Source of the DNA: Circinella umbellata | Lineage: Eukaryota; Mucoromycota; Mucoromycetes; Mucorales; Lichtheimiaceae | Length of the DNA: 64,000 nt | Reading direction: 5' to 3' | NCBI GenBank assembly: GCA_025093555.1 | Contig: JAIWNF010000001.1 | Span: 1,612,001-1,676,000 of the forward strand | Shown here: one piece after another, positions 27,011-38,975 of the stretch | Layout: every line of letters begins with the position of its first letter | Position numbering within the stretch: position 1 is the stretch's first letter | Position numbers and translations under genes: made by a program | Notes under the pieces: generated by a model | Databases searched by the model: none | Seen by the model: the letters and a program-made list of their open reading frames with translations, nothing else | What the model was told of the DNA's origin: nothing

Positions 27011-28776
27011 ATGGACACAGCAATGCAAGGAACGAGCATTGCTCGAGTATATGCCAATGTTAACGTACAAAAACCCAAAGAATACTATGATTATGATTCA
27101 CTTCAAGTTCAATGGGGGTAAAAAAAAACTGACAAAGCCAAAAAAAAAAAAAAAAAAAGCTTAAATGGATAATATGTTAAAAGAGACACAGAAAAGAAGG
27201 GGGAAGCTATTGGTTGATAGGGAAAAAGAACACTTACTACTTTTTTATCACTGAAAAGATTATATTAAAAAAACAATAACTTTCACATTCTATAGTGAAC
27301 AAGATCATTATGAAATTTATCGCAAGATTGGGCGTGGTAAATATTCAGAAGTATTTGAAGGTATAAATACACTCAATGGTGAAAAGTGCGTCATCAAGGT
27401 TCTCAAACCAGTAAAAAAGAAAAAGATCAAACGTGAAATCAAGATTTTACAAAACTTGACTGGTGGTCCCAATATCATTGGACTTTTGGATATTGTTCGA
27501 GACCCTCAGGTATAAAAAAAAATTACATAGATATATTGACAACTTTAAAAAAAGGAGATAAGAAGTGGGAAGGTTAGAGGATATGATTGACCACATAGTA
27601 TTTAGCTTATTCATCATACTTTCAAAATTATATTTCTCAATAGTCTAGAGTTCCTTCACTGATTTTCGAATGTGTTAATAATACGGAATTCAAGATTCTT
27701 TATCCACGTTTCTCGGATTATGATGTACGATATTATATGCATGAGTTGTTAAAGGTAAATATTTGAATAGTCATACGTAATAAGTTCATAACAATCGACA
27801 TTCTATATATGGGAGAAATAACAATACCTTTCTACTTTTAGGCTATCGAATATAGTCATTCTCGAGGTATTATGCATCGTGATGTGAAACCACATAATGT
27901 TATGATTGATCATGAGAAACGCCAGGTAATCTATATGTAAAATGAGGTACATAACACTGTTAAAGAAATCTTGTATTAATCATATAAATATATAATATCT
28001 AATACCATAGTTACGATTGATCGATTGGGGTTTAGCAGACTTTTATCATCCTGGTACAGAATATAATGTTCGTGTTGCTTCAAGATGTTTTAAAGGACCC
28101 GAATTACTTGTAGACTTTCAATTATATGATTATAGTTTAGATATGTGGAGTTTTGGATGTATGTTGGCAGGCATGGTATTCCGTAAAGAACCTTTTTTCA
28201 ATGGTCAAGATAATTATGATCAACTTGTCAAAATTGCTAGAGTTCTCGGAACAAGTAAATTGTATGAATATTTGAACAAATACAATCTTCAATTGGATCC
28301 TCATTTTGATAAAGTTATGGGAAGGTTTGTTAAATTTTAATATTCTATGTTTCTTTGGTTGGATTGGTTAAGACGAGGAGGGCAGAAAGCAACTTGCTGT
28401 ATATACAGATACATAGAAAGAAGAAGAAAATAAAAGGAATATTAAATATGGAATTAACTCATTTATATTATACATTACAGATATGCACCAAAACCATGGT
28501 CTAAGTTTGTAAATTTATCAAACCAACGTTACATGTCGAATGAACTGTTTGATCTTTTGGATAATTTATTACGATATGATCACCAAGAACGATTAACAGC
28601 CCAAGAAGCCATGGCTCATCCATTCTTTGGTAAATATTGTTATTAGATAGAAAACATACATATTTACAGTAGATGCTATAACTTGGTAACTAATGTTTTT
28701 TGTTTATAATCATTATCTAGCTCCCGTTCGTGAAGCTGCTGCTGCTGCTGCAGAAGAAGGATCCGAAGAAAAATAA
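27011..28776 (+). CDS. CKA1: Casein kinase 2 catalytic alpha subunit
   Basis: Constitutive Ser/Thr kinase of nucleus and cytosol. Seven exons: 27011-27117, 27296-27509, 27644-27754, 27842-27925, 28011-28324, 28481-28629, 28721-28776; 344 residues. Hallmarks: glycine loop [12 protein letters not shown], basic cluster [16 protein letters not shown], catalytic loop [12 protein letters not shown], the CK2-specific DWG ([13 protein letters not shown]), and the P+1 region [21 protein letters not shown]. The activation segment reads [14 protein letters not shown]; human CK2 alpha has Tyr (Tyr182) where this protein has Cys. The C-terminus ends in an alanine run and acidic residues ([15 protein letters not shown]). 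Confidence 0.97.
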
Positions 28777-30877
28777 TTACTATAATACATAATATTTGTT
28801 TGTTTTTTCTTTGCAAGATCCATTTTACTCATAATAATCTAAAAATTCCCACTTTATCCCAATTAACATGTAAAGTAGTCTCTATCTTTTATTTTTATAG
28901 CTTAAATTTTTCTCTTTATTCTATATTTTTTTCTTTCCCTTCAAATATTCTCATACCAACCTTATTATCTGCTTCTTTTTTTTTTTCTTTTGCATTATTT
29001 TTTTTACATAATAATATAAGGAGAAGGATGACTTTATTTTTTCAATTATTCAAACTTTAGTTTTTGTTTTTCCCTCTCTTTTTTTTCTTTCCCCTGAGAG
29101 AAAGATCAATCTAATAATGTGAAAACCAAAGTAATGAAAACGTGATATAATTATATATTATTAAAAATTATATAACTAGTAAATAATAAGTGGATTTGCG
29201 TGCTTAACTTCCTAGAACAGCTGATGAATATGTAACTATAATTACAACTATTTCCACCCTCTCAAACATCCTCCCAAACATCCACTGTATACAGCTTAAA
29301 ATTTAAGGGCATAAATCATGGTATTATGACTTGCCACTTGTATATGATAATTAATATACTTTTCAACGTGATAATGTAATGTGGTTAAACTGTAATGTAT
29401 ATCATAGTTACCCGGAGCAGGCGACTATAGAGCAAAATATTTTAAATCATGTCGATTTGGACTTTTTGTTTGAATGTTATACGACGTATAATACTATATA
29501 TGATCATATGATTCAAATATCATCAATCAGATCATTAAGAAAGAACATAACGAAAAATCTTATATTTTCAATACTCGTATTGCGACAAACATACACAAAA
29601 AAAAGATCCTAACGTTCATCATTACTTGAAAAGGATATCAATCTTTTATTTTTTTCATTTTTATGTATTATGTATACTAATGAGAGAATTAATGTAGGGA
29701 TCTCTCCCCCCTCATCCTCCCCTTCAATGTACTGTCTTTCTGTATACATAATATTATAAAAAAAAGGTGCTTCGATTTAACAAACTGTACATAATGATAT
29801 AAAATTCGCGGGTAAAATGATATGCATATTAAGAATGTTAATAAATATCAAATCTAGAAAGCATAAAAATAAATCAATCTTGGTACAAGATAAAAGTAAA
29901 AATAAAAGGTAATGCAAACTGTTATAACAACAAACCCAAATGAGAGCTCTTAGATAACTCGTTCTTATCTTCCTATCCTTGGACCGCCCAATACATTATG
30001 TTGCTTAATGACATGACCAGGAAATATATAAATCATCATACACCCCCTATTTCATTTTTCTATTAAATAATATATATATTTATTATATTTATTATTATTA
30101 AGGTTATTAAGATTATTATTTTTTCTCGTCATAAATAAATATTTACTAAAAGTACGTCGGGTTGGTGGGGGCTTCGTGATGATAAAAAAAAAAAGCAAAA
30201 GATTCTAAAATAAACACCGCGAATTTGATTATCCCCTAAACCTTTTTTCCCCCCTCAACAACAAAGAAAATCAATTATAATGAACTTTATTTTTTTTATA
30301 AATAAAATGTTGTTAAATATAAATATATGTATGTATATAATATATAAATATATATATATATTATAATGAATAATAGTAAAAAAAAGAATAATATAGTAAA
30401 TCATGATAGTAAGATATAGCAAATTAAAGAGAAGATATATATAAAAGAAATGTCTCCACTTGAAGTTAAAAAAAAGGGGTGGGGAGCGGGGAGTTAAAAA
30501 AACCTATAGAGAAAAAAAGGGTTGGAATAGCTTAATTATGATACAAGTAAAAAAAGAGAGAGAGAGAAAGAGAGAGGGTGTAAAAAAAAGAAGGGGCCTT
30601 GTTGATATAGTAATAATAATAGTAATAGCAATAATTAAGTTAATGATTGTGTATTAAGAAAAAAAAAGAGGACCAGAAGGGGTTAAAAAAATTATAGCGT
30701 GTATAAGTAACCATTTCAAAAGATAGGGTAAAGGTGAATAATAGTAAAAATGAATTCATAACGGTCAAAAATCAACAACTTGTTCCCTACCCTTTTCATT
30801 TGAATAATAATAATAATAAAAAACCATAATCTTTTTACCCTCGTCTCCTCCTTTTTTTAATAATAAGGGCGGTCATA
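28777..30877. other. Intergenic, 2.1 kb
   Basis: No supported gene. It holds T-rich 3' sequence after CK2 alpha, AT-dinucleotide tracts (about 30066-30110 and 30330-30370) and a purine-rich zone at about 30460-30600 with AAAAAAGGGG-type runs. The ORFs present are simple-sequence translations. Confidence 0.6.
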
Positions 30878-31651
30878 TTAAGATACCGTATTTGTTGTTG
30901 TTGAAGCAACCTCATTAGGTTGTTGTTGTTTTTTTTTTCTACGTCCTGGATGAGCAGCTCCTTCTACAATACGCCGCACCAAAACAAATACACCTTCTGA
31001 AGAAACGACAATATCTTTTATATATTATGAACAATGAATTATTGTTATTATTATGTAATTATTCTCTGTGACCATGGCCATAAACAAAAACGCGCTCGTG
31101 ACATGTGTTATTTCACTGTCTTCTGAATAAAACTTACTTTGTATCATATCTGCCATACAATATCCACCTAGATTGGCCTGCCAAAAATAAAAATCTGGGA
31201 TTCTATTCCCTGTTTGATAAAGATTTTCTAGATCCCGTTGATGCTTCAAAGTAAGTGGATGAAAGTCTTGTTCCTTCATAACACCCCATTCAGAATGATA
31301 TTGTTTTGTTGGATCTAACTCTGTAGTTACAGATTGTGATGAGTCTATCATATTACTAGTATTTGCACTACCATTAATTGATCCATTACTTGCAGTAGTG
31401 TTGTTAGTTGGTGTATTGGATGGATGATGAGAGTGTTGTTGTTCTTGAGGTGATGATACTTGAGGATGTTGTAGCGGCGGTGATGGTTGCCAATGATGAG
31501 GGGAATGATGGTGATGGTGATGGGATGATGTAGTAGATGATGTAGAAGATAACAATGGTTGTGGATGCATTAAACCATATCCTTGACCAGACATCGTACC
31601 ATGATTATTATCATCACTATTATCATACGTCATTGTAGTAGTATGTGACAT
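30878..31651 (-). CDS. Unrecognised His/Ser/Gln-rich protein
   Basis: Two exons, 31651-31138 and 31014-30878; 216 residues; ATG at 31651 (MSHTTTMTYDNSDDNN). The first half is low-complexity, with a six-His run and many Ser, Pro, Gln and Asn. The second half looks folded: WGVMKEQDFHPLTLKHQRD, then NLYQTGNRIPDFYFWQANLG, then GYCMADMIQ across the splice to NIVVSSEGVFVLVRRIVEGA. The C-terminus is basic and Gln-rich (HPGRRKKKQQQ). I do not recognise the domain. The second half has coding character and the intron has clean GT-AG ends, so a real gene is likely. It is preceded by a long polypyrimidine leader on its coding strand. Confidence 0.65.
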
Positions 31652-31679
31652 TCAGGATTAAAATGATAAAACAAAATAT

Positions 31680-31831
31680 TAAAGAAAAGAGCAAAAAGTG
31701 GATGAAAATGAAAGAATGAAAAAATAAGAAAAGAAAAAAGAAAAATGAAAACGAGGGATGAAATTCAATAGAAAGAGAAGAGAAGAGAAGAAGAAAGAGA
31801 AGAGAAGAGAAAGAAAAAGAGGAAGGGGTAT
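31680..31831 (-). promoter_or_regulatory. Long polypyrimidine tract upstream of the 31651 gene
   Basis: Almost pure A/G on the plus strand, hence C/T on the coding strand, for about 150 bp, ending about 30 bp before the ATG. It includes imperfect AGAGAAGAGAAG repeats. Likely a promoter or 5' leader element; the function is inference. Confidence 0.4.
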
Positions 31832-32325
31832 TTTTTTTATTGGAAAAAACTCTTTTATATAAAGCCGATAACTACGTAACTTATTTTAATATGCATAGCG
31901 AAGACCCCAGACGTGCTTTACTCTAATAAGATCTGGAGTTTATTTTTACAAATGTATTTGTGTGTTTGTGTGTGTACTTTTGTATGCTCCACACACTCAG
32001 ACACGAGTTGCCTTCTAATATCATTTTTACTGACGAAACAAAAAAAATATTAAGGGATATAAAGTTATATTTCTAAAGACCCTATAGATAAACATGTAAA
32101 ACAAGTTTTTTAAAATTATTATATAAGATGAAAGAAAGATGGACCGTGCTTGATGTGCTTGTCGGTGGGTGGTGGCTGTACTACAGTTTATTTAGCTAAC
32201 AATAATAATTATAATAATAATGAGAAACAATGCTCATAATAAGGAAAACTTGAGTGTCGATCCTAAAAACCAACATCTATGGTTGAGTTGAATTAAATAA
32301 TTATTATGCTATCTATGCAAAAGAA

Positions 32326-32350
32326 TATTATTATTATTATTATTATTATT
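32326..32350. repeat. TTA trinucleotide microsatellite
   Basis: About eight uninterrupted TTA units in the gene desert upstream of the large inverted repeat. Confidence 0.9.
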
Positions 32351-33444
32351 AAGATTTACTTGGTGAAAAGAAGTAAAAAAAACAGGGGTGTGAAAGACAG
32401 TGTAAAATGATAATCGAAACTTATATGATAACAACTCCTTGTCGCTAGCTTTCTATTCATCCCTCATTCAATCCCCCCAACAACAACCCCCTTTTTATAC
32501 TTCTCGGTGACTTTTTATTGTTACCACTAATAATCAGAATTGTTCTTATAAATACTTTGACCTTTTTTTTTTGCTTCCTTGTTAAAACCGAGCGGTCGGC
32601 TTGTTATATGTGTGATGGAAACTTTATCTTACGCCTTTCTTTTTCTTTTTCTCTCTCTCTTTCTTTCTATTTTTTTCGTTTCCTTATTTAACCATTATAC
32701 ATGCTAAGCGTACGAAATCGATGCGAGGTTGCACGAGCGCACAGGTACGAGTAACACAAACACATAAAACATACCATTCTTCTGAAATAAACCTCGGAAA
32801 GAATCTAAAGTGGGTAAATAAAAATAAATGGATGCTAATTTTCTATTTTTCGCATTGCCATTCAAAATGAATTAAAATAAAGGATGACGACAATAAGTCC
32901 AAAGGGGTTCTCACAGTCGTATAGGATAGATATTTAACTACAGAAATCAGGAGCGGTGAATGATTTTTACCTACTGTGTATAGTAATCTACTAGTACTTA
33001 CACCAATTTATTTATCAATCTAACGTTATGCACTGAAAATAATAGCCTTAATAATTATAATAATATAGCAATTTGATATGTTAATTATATTTAACTGTCA
33101 AATACATATAATCAATCAGTGTCAACGTTTTTTCTTAAATCAACTTACAGTAATAGCACTCAATATCACCAGTTTTACTGTTTTGAAACATAGAATAATA
33201 GTATTTATTACAGTGATGAATGAAGAATTTGAAACAATTACGCAAACAAAACAATAATAACGATATGGAATTACGTAGCCTTTGAATCAAAAAGGAATCT
33301 AGATGACAAAAGAAAAAAAACAGTACGTATATCAACATTTATATAAGTTGTAACATATAAAAAATAGATAAATCTTTGGCATAATTTTTCTTTTCACTTA
33401 TACTTTCTAAAGTAGAGAAGTTTTGTCGCTGAATTTCTGACGAT

Positions 33445-33460
33445 GTATATTATAATATAC
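33445..33460. repeat. 16-bp perfect palindrome, left arm
   Basis: GTATATTATAATATAC, its own reverse complement. The right arm has GCATATTATAATATGC at the matching place: two base differences that together keep the palindrome perfect. Confidence 0.85.
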
Positions 33461-33498
33461 GTACTTATTAGTCGATAAATTGAACGACTTTATAATCT

Positions 33499-33657
33499 TT
33501 ATTTCACACAAAAATGCATGCTGCTATTACTTCTTCTAGCCATATTAGAGCGTCTCAAATGATTAAAAAAGAGAAAACTCAATCTTGCAAACTTTCCCAA
33601 AATGAAAAAAGCAACAGCTGTTCGTCCAGTTGACTTATCCAAGACCAGTGTCCACAT
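33499..33657 (-). pseudogene. Short ORF in left arm of large inverted repeat
   Basis: Open from ATG (33657) to TAA (33499), 52 residues. It contains LDKSTGRTAVAFFILGKFAR and ends SNSSMHFCVK. The right arm has a counterpart starting at the same relative ATG and ending at the same stop. An overlapping upstream frame has closely spaced Cys residues (GYCHSCSCVNKSLDVNAYI) that vaguely recall the zinc ribbon at the end of TnpB/Fanzor-type proteins; that is only a suggestion. Most differences between the arms change amino acids, so active selection is not supported. Confidence 0.25.
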
Positions 33658-35157
33658 ATATAAGCATTAACATCAAGAGATTTATTAACACAAGAACAAG
33701 AATGACAGTATCCAAACGACAGACACCCCGAAAATTAAAAAAAAAATTAAATATTAATACATGCACGTACGCAAAAGAAATAAACTTCTTTTATATTGCC
33801 TGAAAACAAAGATACTTCGGGAACTACCAAAATGCGATTCTGTTTTACTCTCTATCAACTATTATCAATAGATAGTTAGATATAGAAACTACTAAGTTTG
33901 ATAAGCAAAATGAGAAAAAAAAACAGTCGATATAGTGCCTGTCATTCCATGACCAACGAAAATAAAACAGAAGCAACGTCAGGTTTAGTATCAAGCTCAT
34001 CAAGTCTATAAAAAGACAGTATTTATATTAGCTTTGATACACACCATCTAATACAATATCTACACCAAATTGAATAGCAAAAATAAAGGTATTGAGAAAG
34101 TCTTGGGCCACAAGAGCAGTCGAGACGCGACCAAGGAAAATAAAACAAAGGAAGAAAGCTCATGAATTAATGCTTTTTCCAACCGTTCAATTTCCAACTA
34201 TCAAGGGATCCTATCAGACCAAGGTAATAAATGCGCTGGATATGTTGCACTGGGCACATTAACAGCACAAATCATTCAAGGCATTGATATCACCAGAAGA
34301 AAACATAAATTAGTTTGCTAAAGAATAATTCATATTTAAAACTGCAGTTGGTAGTTTTATGCACCAATCAACTATTGATAATGGGGTTGATAATAGTCTT
34401 CTTAGATATCAAAAACGAGCAAGTGGTGTAGCAAAAAAAATATTTTACCTTGAAACAAAATGGTACGAAGTACCGATATCGATGTATCTATTATGGTCTA
34501 TTAATTTATTTTTCTATATACGTATCATTCTCTAAGATACATCCATACATATTTGATTTCAGTTTTATATAACTAAATAGGGTTCAGGTCGTCATCTGTC
34601 ATTCACTCATCTAATTTACATTTCTATCCACACATCGAATATTTAGAGCTATTGATAGTTGATGATACTTTCGGGTTACTTCTCAGTGCTTCTCTCGTTC
34701 CATTTCTAAGATCCTCAACTCTCAATAACTAGCCAGATAATTTTCAACAAGCGACAATTGATACGACAATATTGAAGATATCTATCACGGTTCCAAAGTC
34801 ATCACAATCTATCCAGATGCATTATGCTAAATACAACGCCAATCAAAATTGAGAAGTTCATGTCGACACCATATGCACCAAAAGGATTATGAGCCATATC
34901 GTCTAATAGTTGTTGTAAGAATTACAGCTACACCTCGAAACAAAAGAAACAACACTTGAGTATAGTTTAGCATCCTTTACTTTACAATACATATACAAAG
35001 CACCTATCCAACATGTTGACTTGAACTACATTGAATGCTGTGTACTTAAGAACAAAGTAATTAAACTTTTACGCATTACCATAAGTTTCACTTTTTGTAT
35101 AGCTTTTATTTTATAGCGTAACGTATCTAAAGCCTGATTGATATTCAAGCCAAATAG

Positions 35158-35313
35158 ATGAAGTTAAAAGCTTTGGACAAATTAACTGGACGAACAACTG
35201 GTGCTGATTTCATTTTGGGAGAGTTTGCAAGATTGGGTTTCTTCTTTGTTAATTATTTAATGCGCTCTGATTTAACTAGAAGTAATAGCAGCATACATTT
35301 TTGTGTGAAATAA
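35158..35313 (+). pseudogene. Short ORF in right arm of large inverted repeat
   Basis: Open from ATG (35158) to TAA (35311-35313), 51 residues: MKLKALDKLTGRTTGADF, then ILGEFARLGFFFVNYLM, ending SNSSIHFCVK. Counterpart of the left-arm ORF, one codon shorter (an AGA is missing near the end). The copies run outward from a shared centre. A second frame at 35370-35642 (SLESKVKKSIELKDMSENSF) also looks coding-like but is truncated in the left arm. Family unknown. Confidence 0.25.
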
Positions 35314-35352
35314 AGATTGTAAGAGTCGTTCAATTTATCGACTAATAAATAC

Positions 35353-35368
35353 GCATATTATAATATGC
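35353..35368. repeat. 16-bp perfect palindrome, right arm
   Basis: GCATATTATAATATGC, about 40 bp after the short ORF stop. Matches the left-arm palindrome except for a compensating pair of changes at positions 2 and 15. Confidence 0.85.
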
Positions 35369-38243
35369 CTTGTCAGAAAGTCAGCGACAAAACTTTTCTA
35401 GTTTAGAAAGCAAAGTTAAAAAGTCTATTGAACTAAAAGATATGTCTGAGAATAGCTTTGAAAATCACGTCAACATAACTCCCTGGGTTGTAAAAGTTAT
35501 ACCAAAGATTTATCACAAGTTTTGTAAGAGATACAGTATGATATGTATTTACTATTTTTTATATGTTACAACTTATATAAACGTTGATAAATGTTTTTTT
35601 CTTTTGTCATCTAGATTCCTTTTTGATTCAAAGGCTACGTAATTCCATATTGTCATTATTGTCATCACTGTATTAAATACTATTATTTTATGTTCAAAAC
35701 AATAAAGCTCGTGATATTGAGTGCTATCACAGTACTATAAGTTGATTTAAGAAAATAACGCTGACACTGATTAATTATACGTATTTAGTTCTGACAGCTA
35801 AATATAATTAACATATCAAATTGCCATACTATTATAACTGTTAAGGTTATTATTTTCAGTGCATAACGTTAGATTGATAAATGAATTGGTGTACGTACTA
35901 GTAGATTACTATACACAGTACTAGAACCCCTTTAGACTTATTGTCGTTATCCTTTATTTTAATTCATTTTGAATGACAATGCGAAAAATAGAAAAGCAAA
36001 ATACGCCAATCTGTATAAAAAAAATCATGCAGTCTTAGAAAAACAAGTGATGGTTATTGTCATTATAGCTTGTAGATATGTATACAGTAAGGTGGTTTGT
36101 ACATTATTACTGCCATCTTTTTTTTTTCTCTTCTGATAATTTAACTATGGATAATTTAATAACAAAATTTGCATGCAAGAAAAAAAAAACAAAAACAAAA
36201 AAAAAGATGGGGCTCAGATGGTTGTCTTGAGGATAATACAAACTACGCCCACCCATTTTTGTTTTCTCCTACAACCCTCCCCCCCCCTATAAATAGTGTG
36301 AGTAGATTATGAAAACAAATATACAATAATGTCAAGTTGAATGTCTGTCCTGCACTAGTAAGCAGCATGTCTATGTATGTCAAATATAAATAAACAAATA
36401 AACAAATAAAAAAGTAAATAATAGATGGATAGAGGATAACAACTTTCGTTCGTTGGTTAACGACTAATATAAGAAAAACAACAAGATGACCAACAATATC
36501 TCCCACCCTGAATGATAATAATAAAAGGTTTGATGCAGGTTGGTTTGCATATTACTATTGCTACTGCTGTTATTTTTTTTTATAATGTTGGATACAACTT
36601 GTTTAAACTAGTAGCTGAAGGAAACGAAAAGTTGGTGTTTTGAAAACATACATAATGCTTGTTTCTTTCTTGTACTCCCGTTCATTTCTATTTCTCCCTC
36701 TCTTTCCCCCAAAAAAGATCAAGTAATTTAGAAAGCGTATATTGATATAACAATGTCAATGTTATTGATAAAATAAAATATATAAATAATTTTGTATCAT
36801 TGAATAAAATAAAATAAGAAAGACGGGCTTTTTTAATGCATTACGATCATGTTTCTCTTTGGTAAGCGGTACAAAAAGGAGTAGTATGGGGAATCAGAAA
36901 GATTTGCAAGGTATATTAATTACCACTAACAACAACACAATCAATGGTGTTACGTGTTACTAGTGTTTCTTCTTTCTCCTTCTTTTTCATTCTTTGACAA
37001 ATCAAGAACACTGTTGTATATGAAATTTGTGTTCCAGTTATCATTGCTACGTTTATAGTTTAGAACTGCATTATCATGATGACCTGACATTTTTTTTGAC
37101 AGTATGTAGAACAGAAAAGAAGCATCTAATTTATATTTACCAAAAAAAAGTAGACTATCTTTTATCAATAAAGAACGTTACCTTAATAAAAGAAATATAA
37201 TAGAATACGATTACTATACTCACATCACACCATAGTTCCAGCCAAAAAAGAAAAAGAGATTTGGTAAGTTTTACATCTTTCGCCATGTATCGTCTAATAT
37301 TATGATTTTACACTCTTTTTTTCTGGCAAATCCAGTGACAATGATAAGAATAGTAGTGATTAATTTAACAGACCATAATTGCCAAATAAATTAGAGAGAT
37401 TCTCCAACCGCTTCATTATTAGTAGTAGTTATAGATGATACTTTATTATATTATTTATATAACATTAGTTTATTATTTCTAGAAGAACAAGAGAGATGTT
37501 CCAAACAAGTTGATTAAAAAAATAATTTAAGTTCAGTCTAACTACTCTTTACTGTCATATATTAAATCATTATATTATACACTAGTAAATGTAAACAAAT
37601 ATATAGCCCGCGTGAATAGAAGGTATATAAATATATATTATATAGGGAGAGAATAGAACATACATTTACCATACGTACTTATGAGATCATGCTTTTTTCT
37701 CTTTATGTAAAATGTAAAAATTCATGATGGCTTTTCTACTCAGTTTAACCTACTTTGATCTATTTTTTTACTCACGCATTGCTATGGTTAGAATAAATTT
37801 CTCACATTAAATAATCCAGAGCCATTGTTGGTTTAGATAAAAAAAAGGTTTATATACAAGTAGTACCAGGTTTTGACTTTGAAGAAAACGCACATTTGAC
37901 ACGTCATTTTATTTCACTTTTATTTTAGATAAACAAATATTTTCAACCAACAACACTCCCTTCCCCCCAAAAAAAATAATATAAGTGTTTTCTCCCCTTC
38001 CTCCCCCCAAAGAAAAACTTTGTTTTTTTTCTATCGTACCCATATTACTGGGCCTAACAATCGGTATCATCTTAAACTGTATAAATAATAATATTTTAAA
38101 ATGGCTACGTACGTACTTATCCCATCCATTACCTTAGCTTATTTGTTTATTTTATACGAGGTTCCCATAATTAGAGACTTGAAGGTCCCCCCCGGATACA
38201 AAAAAAGGTCGATCCGACAGTTTGTTATTTATTTTCAAGACGA

Positions 38244-38353
38244 TCATGGTTGACCCCGTGAATCATTTTGTAAATTATGTTTTTGTACTTTCCCTAATTC
38301 AGCCAATACACAAACACGATAGACAGCCATCATTTGCTTTACTAGAACCCTTT
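38244..38353 (-). other. Orphan exon-like segment
   Basis: On the minus strand a TTTATAG acceptor-like site is followed by an open frame to TGA at 38244: RVLVKQMMAVYRVCVLAELG, then KVQKHNLQNDSRGQP. It looks like a 3'-terminal exon. No matching upstream exon was found in the next 600 bp. The plus strand is also open here, so this may be chance. Confidence 0.2.
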
Positions 38354-38975
38354 CTATAAATAATAAGTAATGACATTACTGGAGGGAGGTTATGCAAAAT
38401 GATATATAACTAATTTTATTATTTTTTAAATCGATCAAGAATTCAAATACGATAGAATACAAAGAAAATTGCTTTTTTTTTGGAAAGAAAAATGAAATGA
38501 GAGTACGTAAAGAAAGAAAAGCAGGTCATATAATAATAGTTTGTTGTCTTGTAAAGTTGTAAAAATGTTGTTTCGAGTTTGTAGTATTACAAATGAAAGA
38601 GAAATAAGTCGTACGGGGGAAAAAAGAAGTCATGAATATTACTTTTTGAAGATAGATCAAAAGAATGGGGGGGGGTGTATATACAATAATAAGAATAAGA
38701 ATAAAAAAAAAGAAAACATGAAAAGTGAGAGGAAAGGTCAATGAAAGAAAAGAAAATGATAATAATAATGATATGATGGATGATATGAAATAAGTTGCCA
38801 AGCAGAAAAAATGGATGCGTTTTTTTTTGATACGTAATGCAAACAGAAAAAACAAATTATCTTGATGTTAATGAGAACCGATACATGATAGAGCGAGAAT
38901 ACACAAAAAAAAAGAGAGGAAAAGGAATATAGTAGTAGTTGATGTTGTTACTAGCAAGCCAATAAATTCGAGAAA

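Larger units (their letters stand above)
32838..33657 (-). repeat. Left arm of large inverted repeat
   Basis: The reverse complement matches 35158-35998. Shared words include TCGCATTG, CTAACGTTATGCACTGAAAA, TTTGATATGTTAATTATATT, ACGTAGCCTTTGAATCAAAA and CGACTAATAA. By eye most blocks are near 90 percent identical. Relative to the right arm it has a roughly 50-bp extra block near 32911-32975 and lacks about 70 bp found at about 35440-35510. Confidence 0.92.
35158..35998 (+). repeat. Right arm of large inverted repeat
   Basis: Partner of 32838-33657. The 1.5-kb centre (33658-35157) is not repeated elsewhere in the window. It holds only broken coding-like stretches, such as GYVALGTLTAQIIQGIDITR near 34230-34300. 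Confidence 0.92.
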
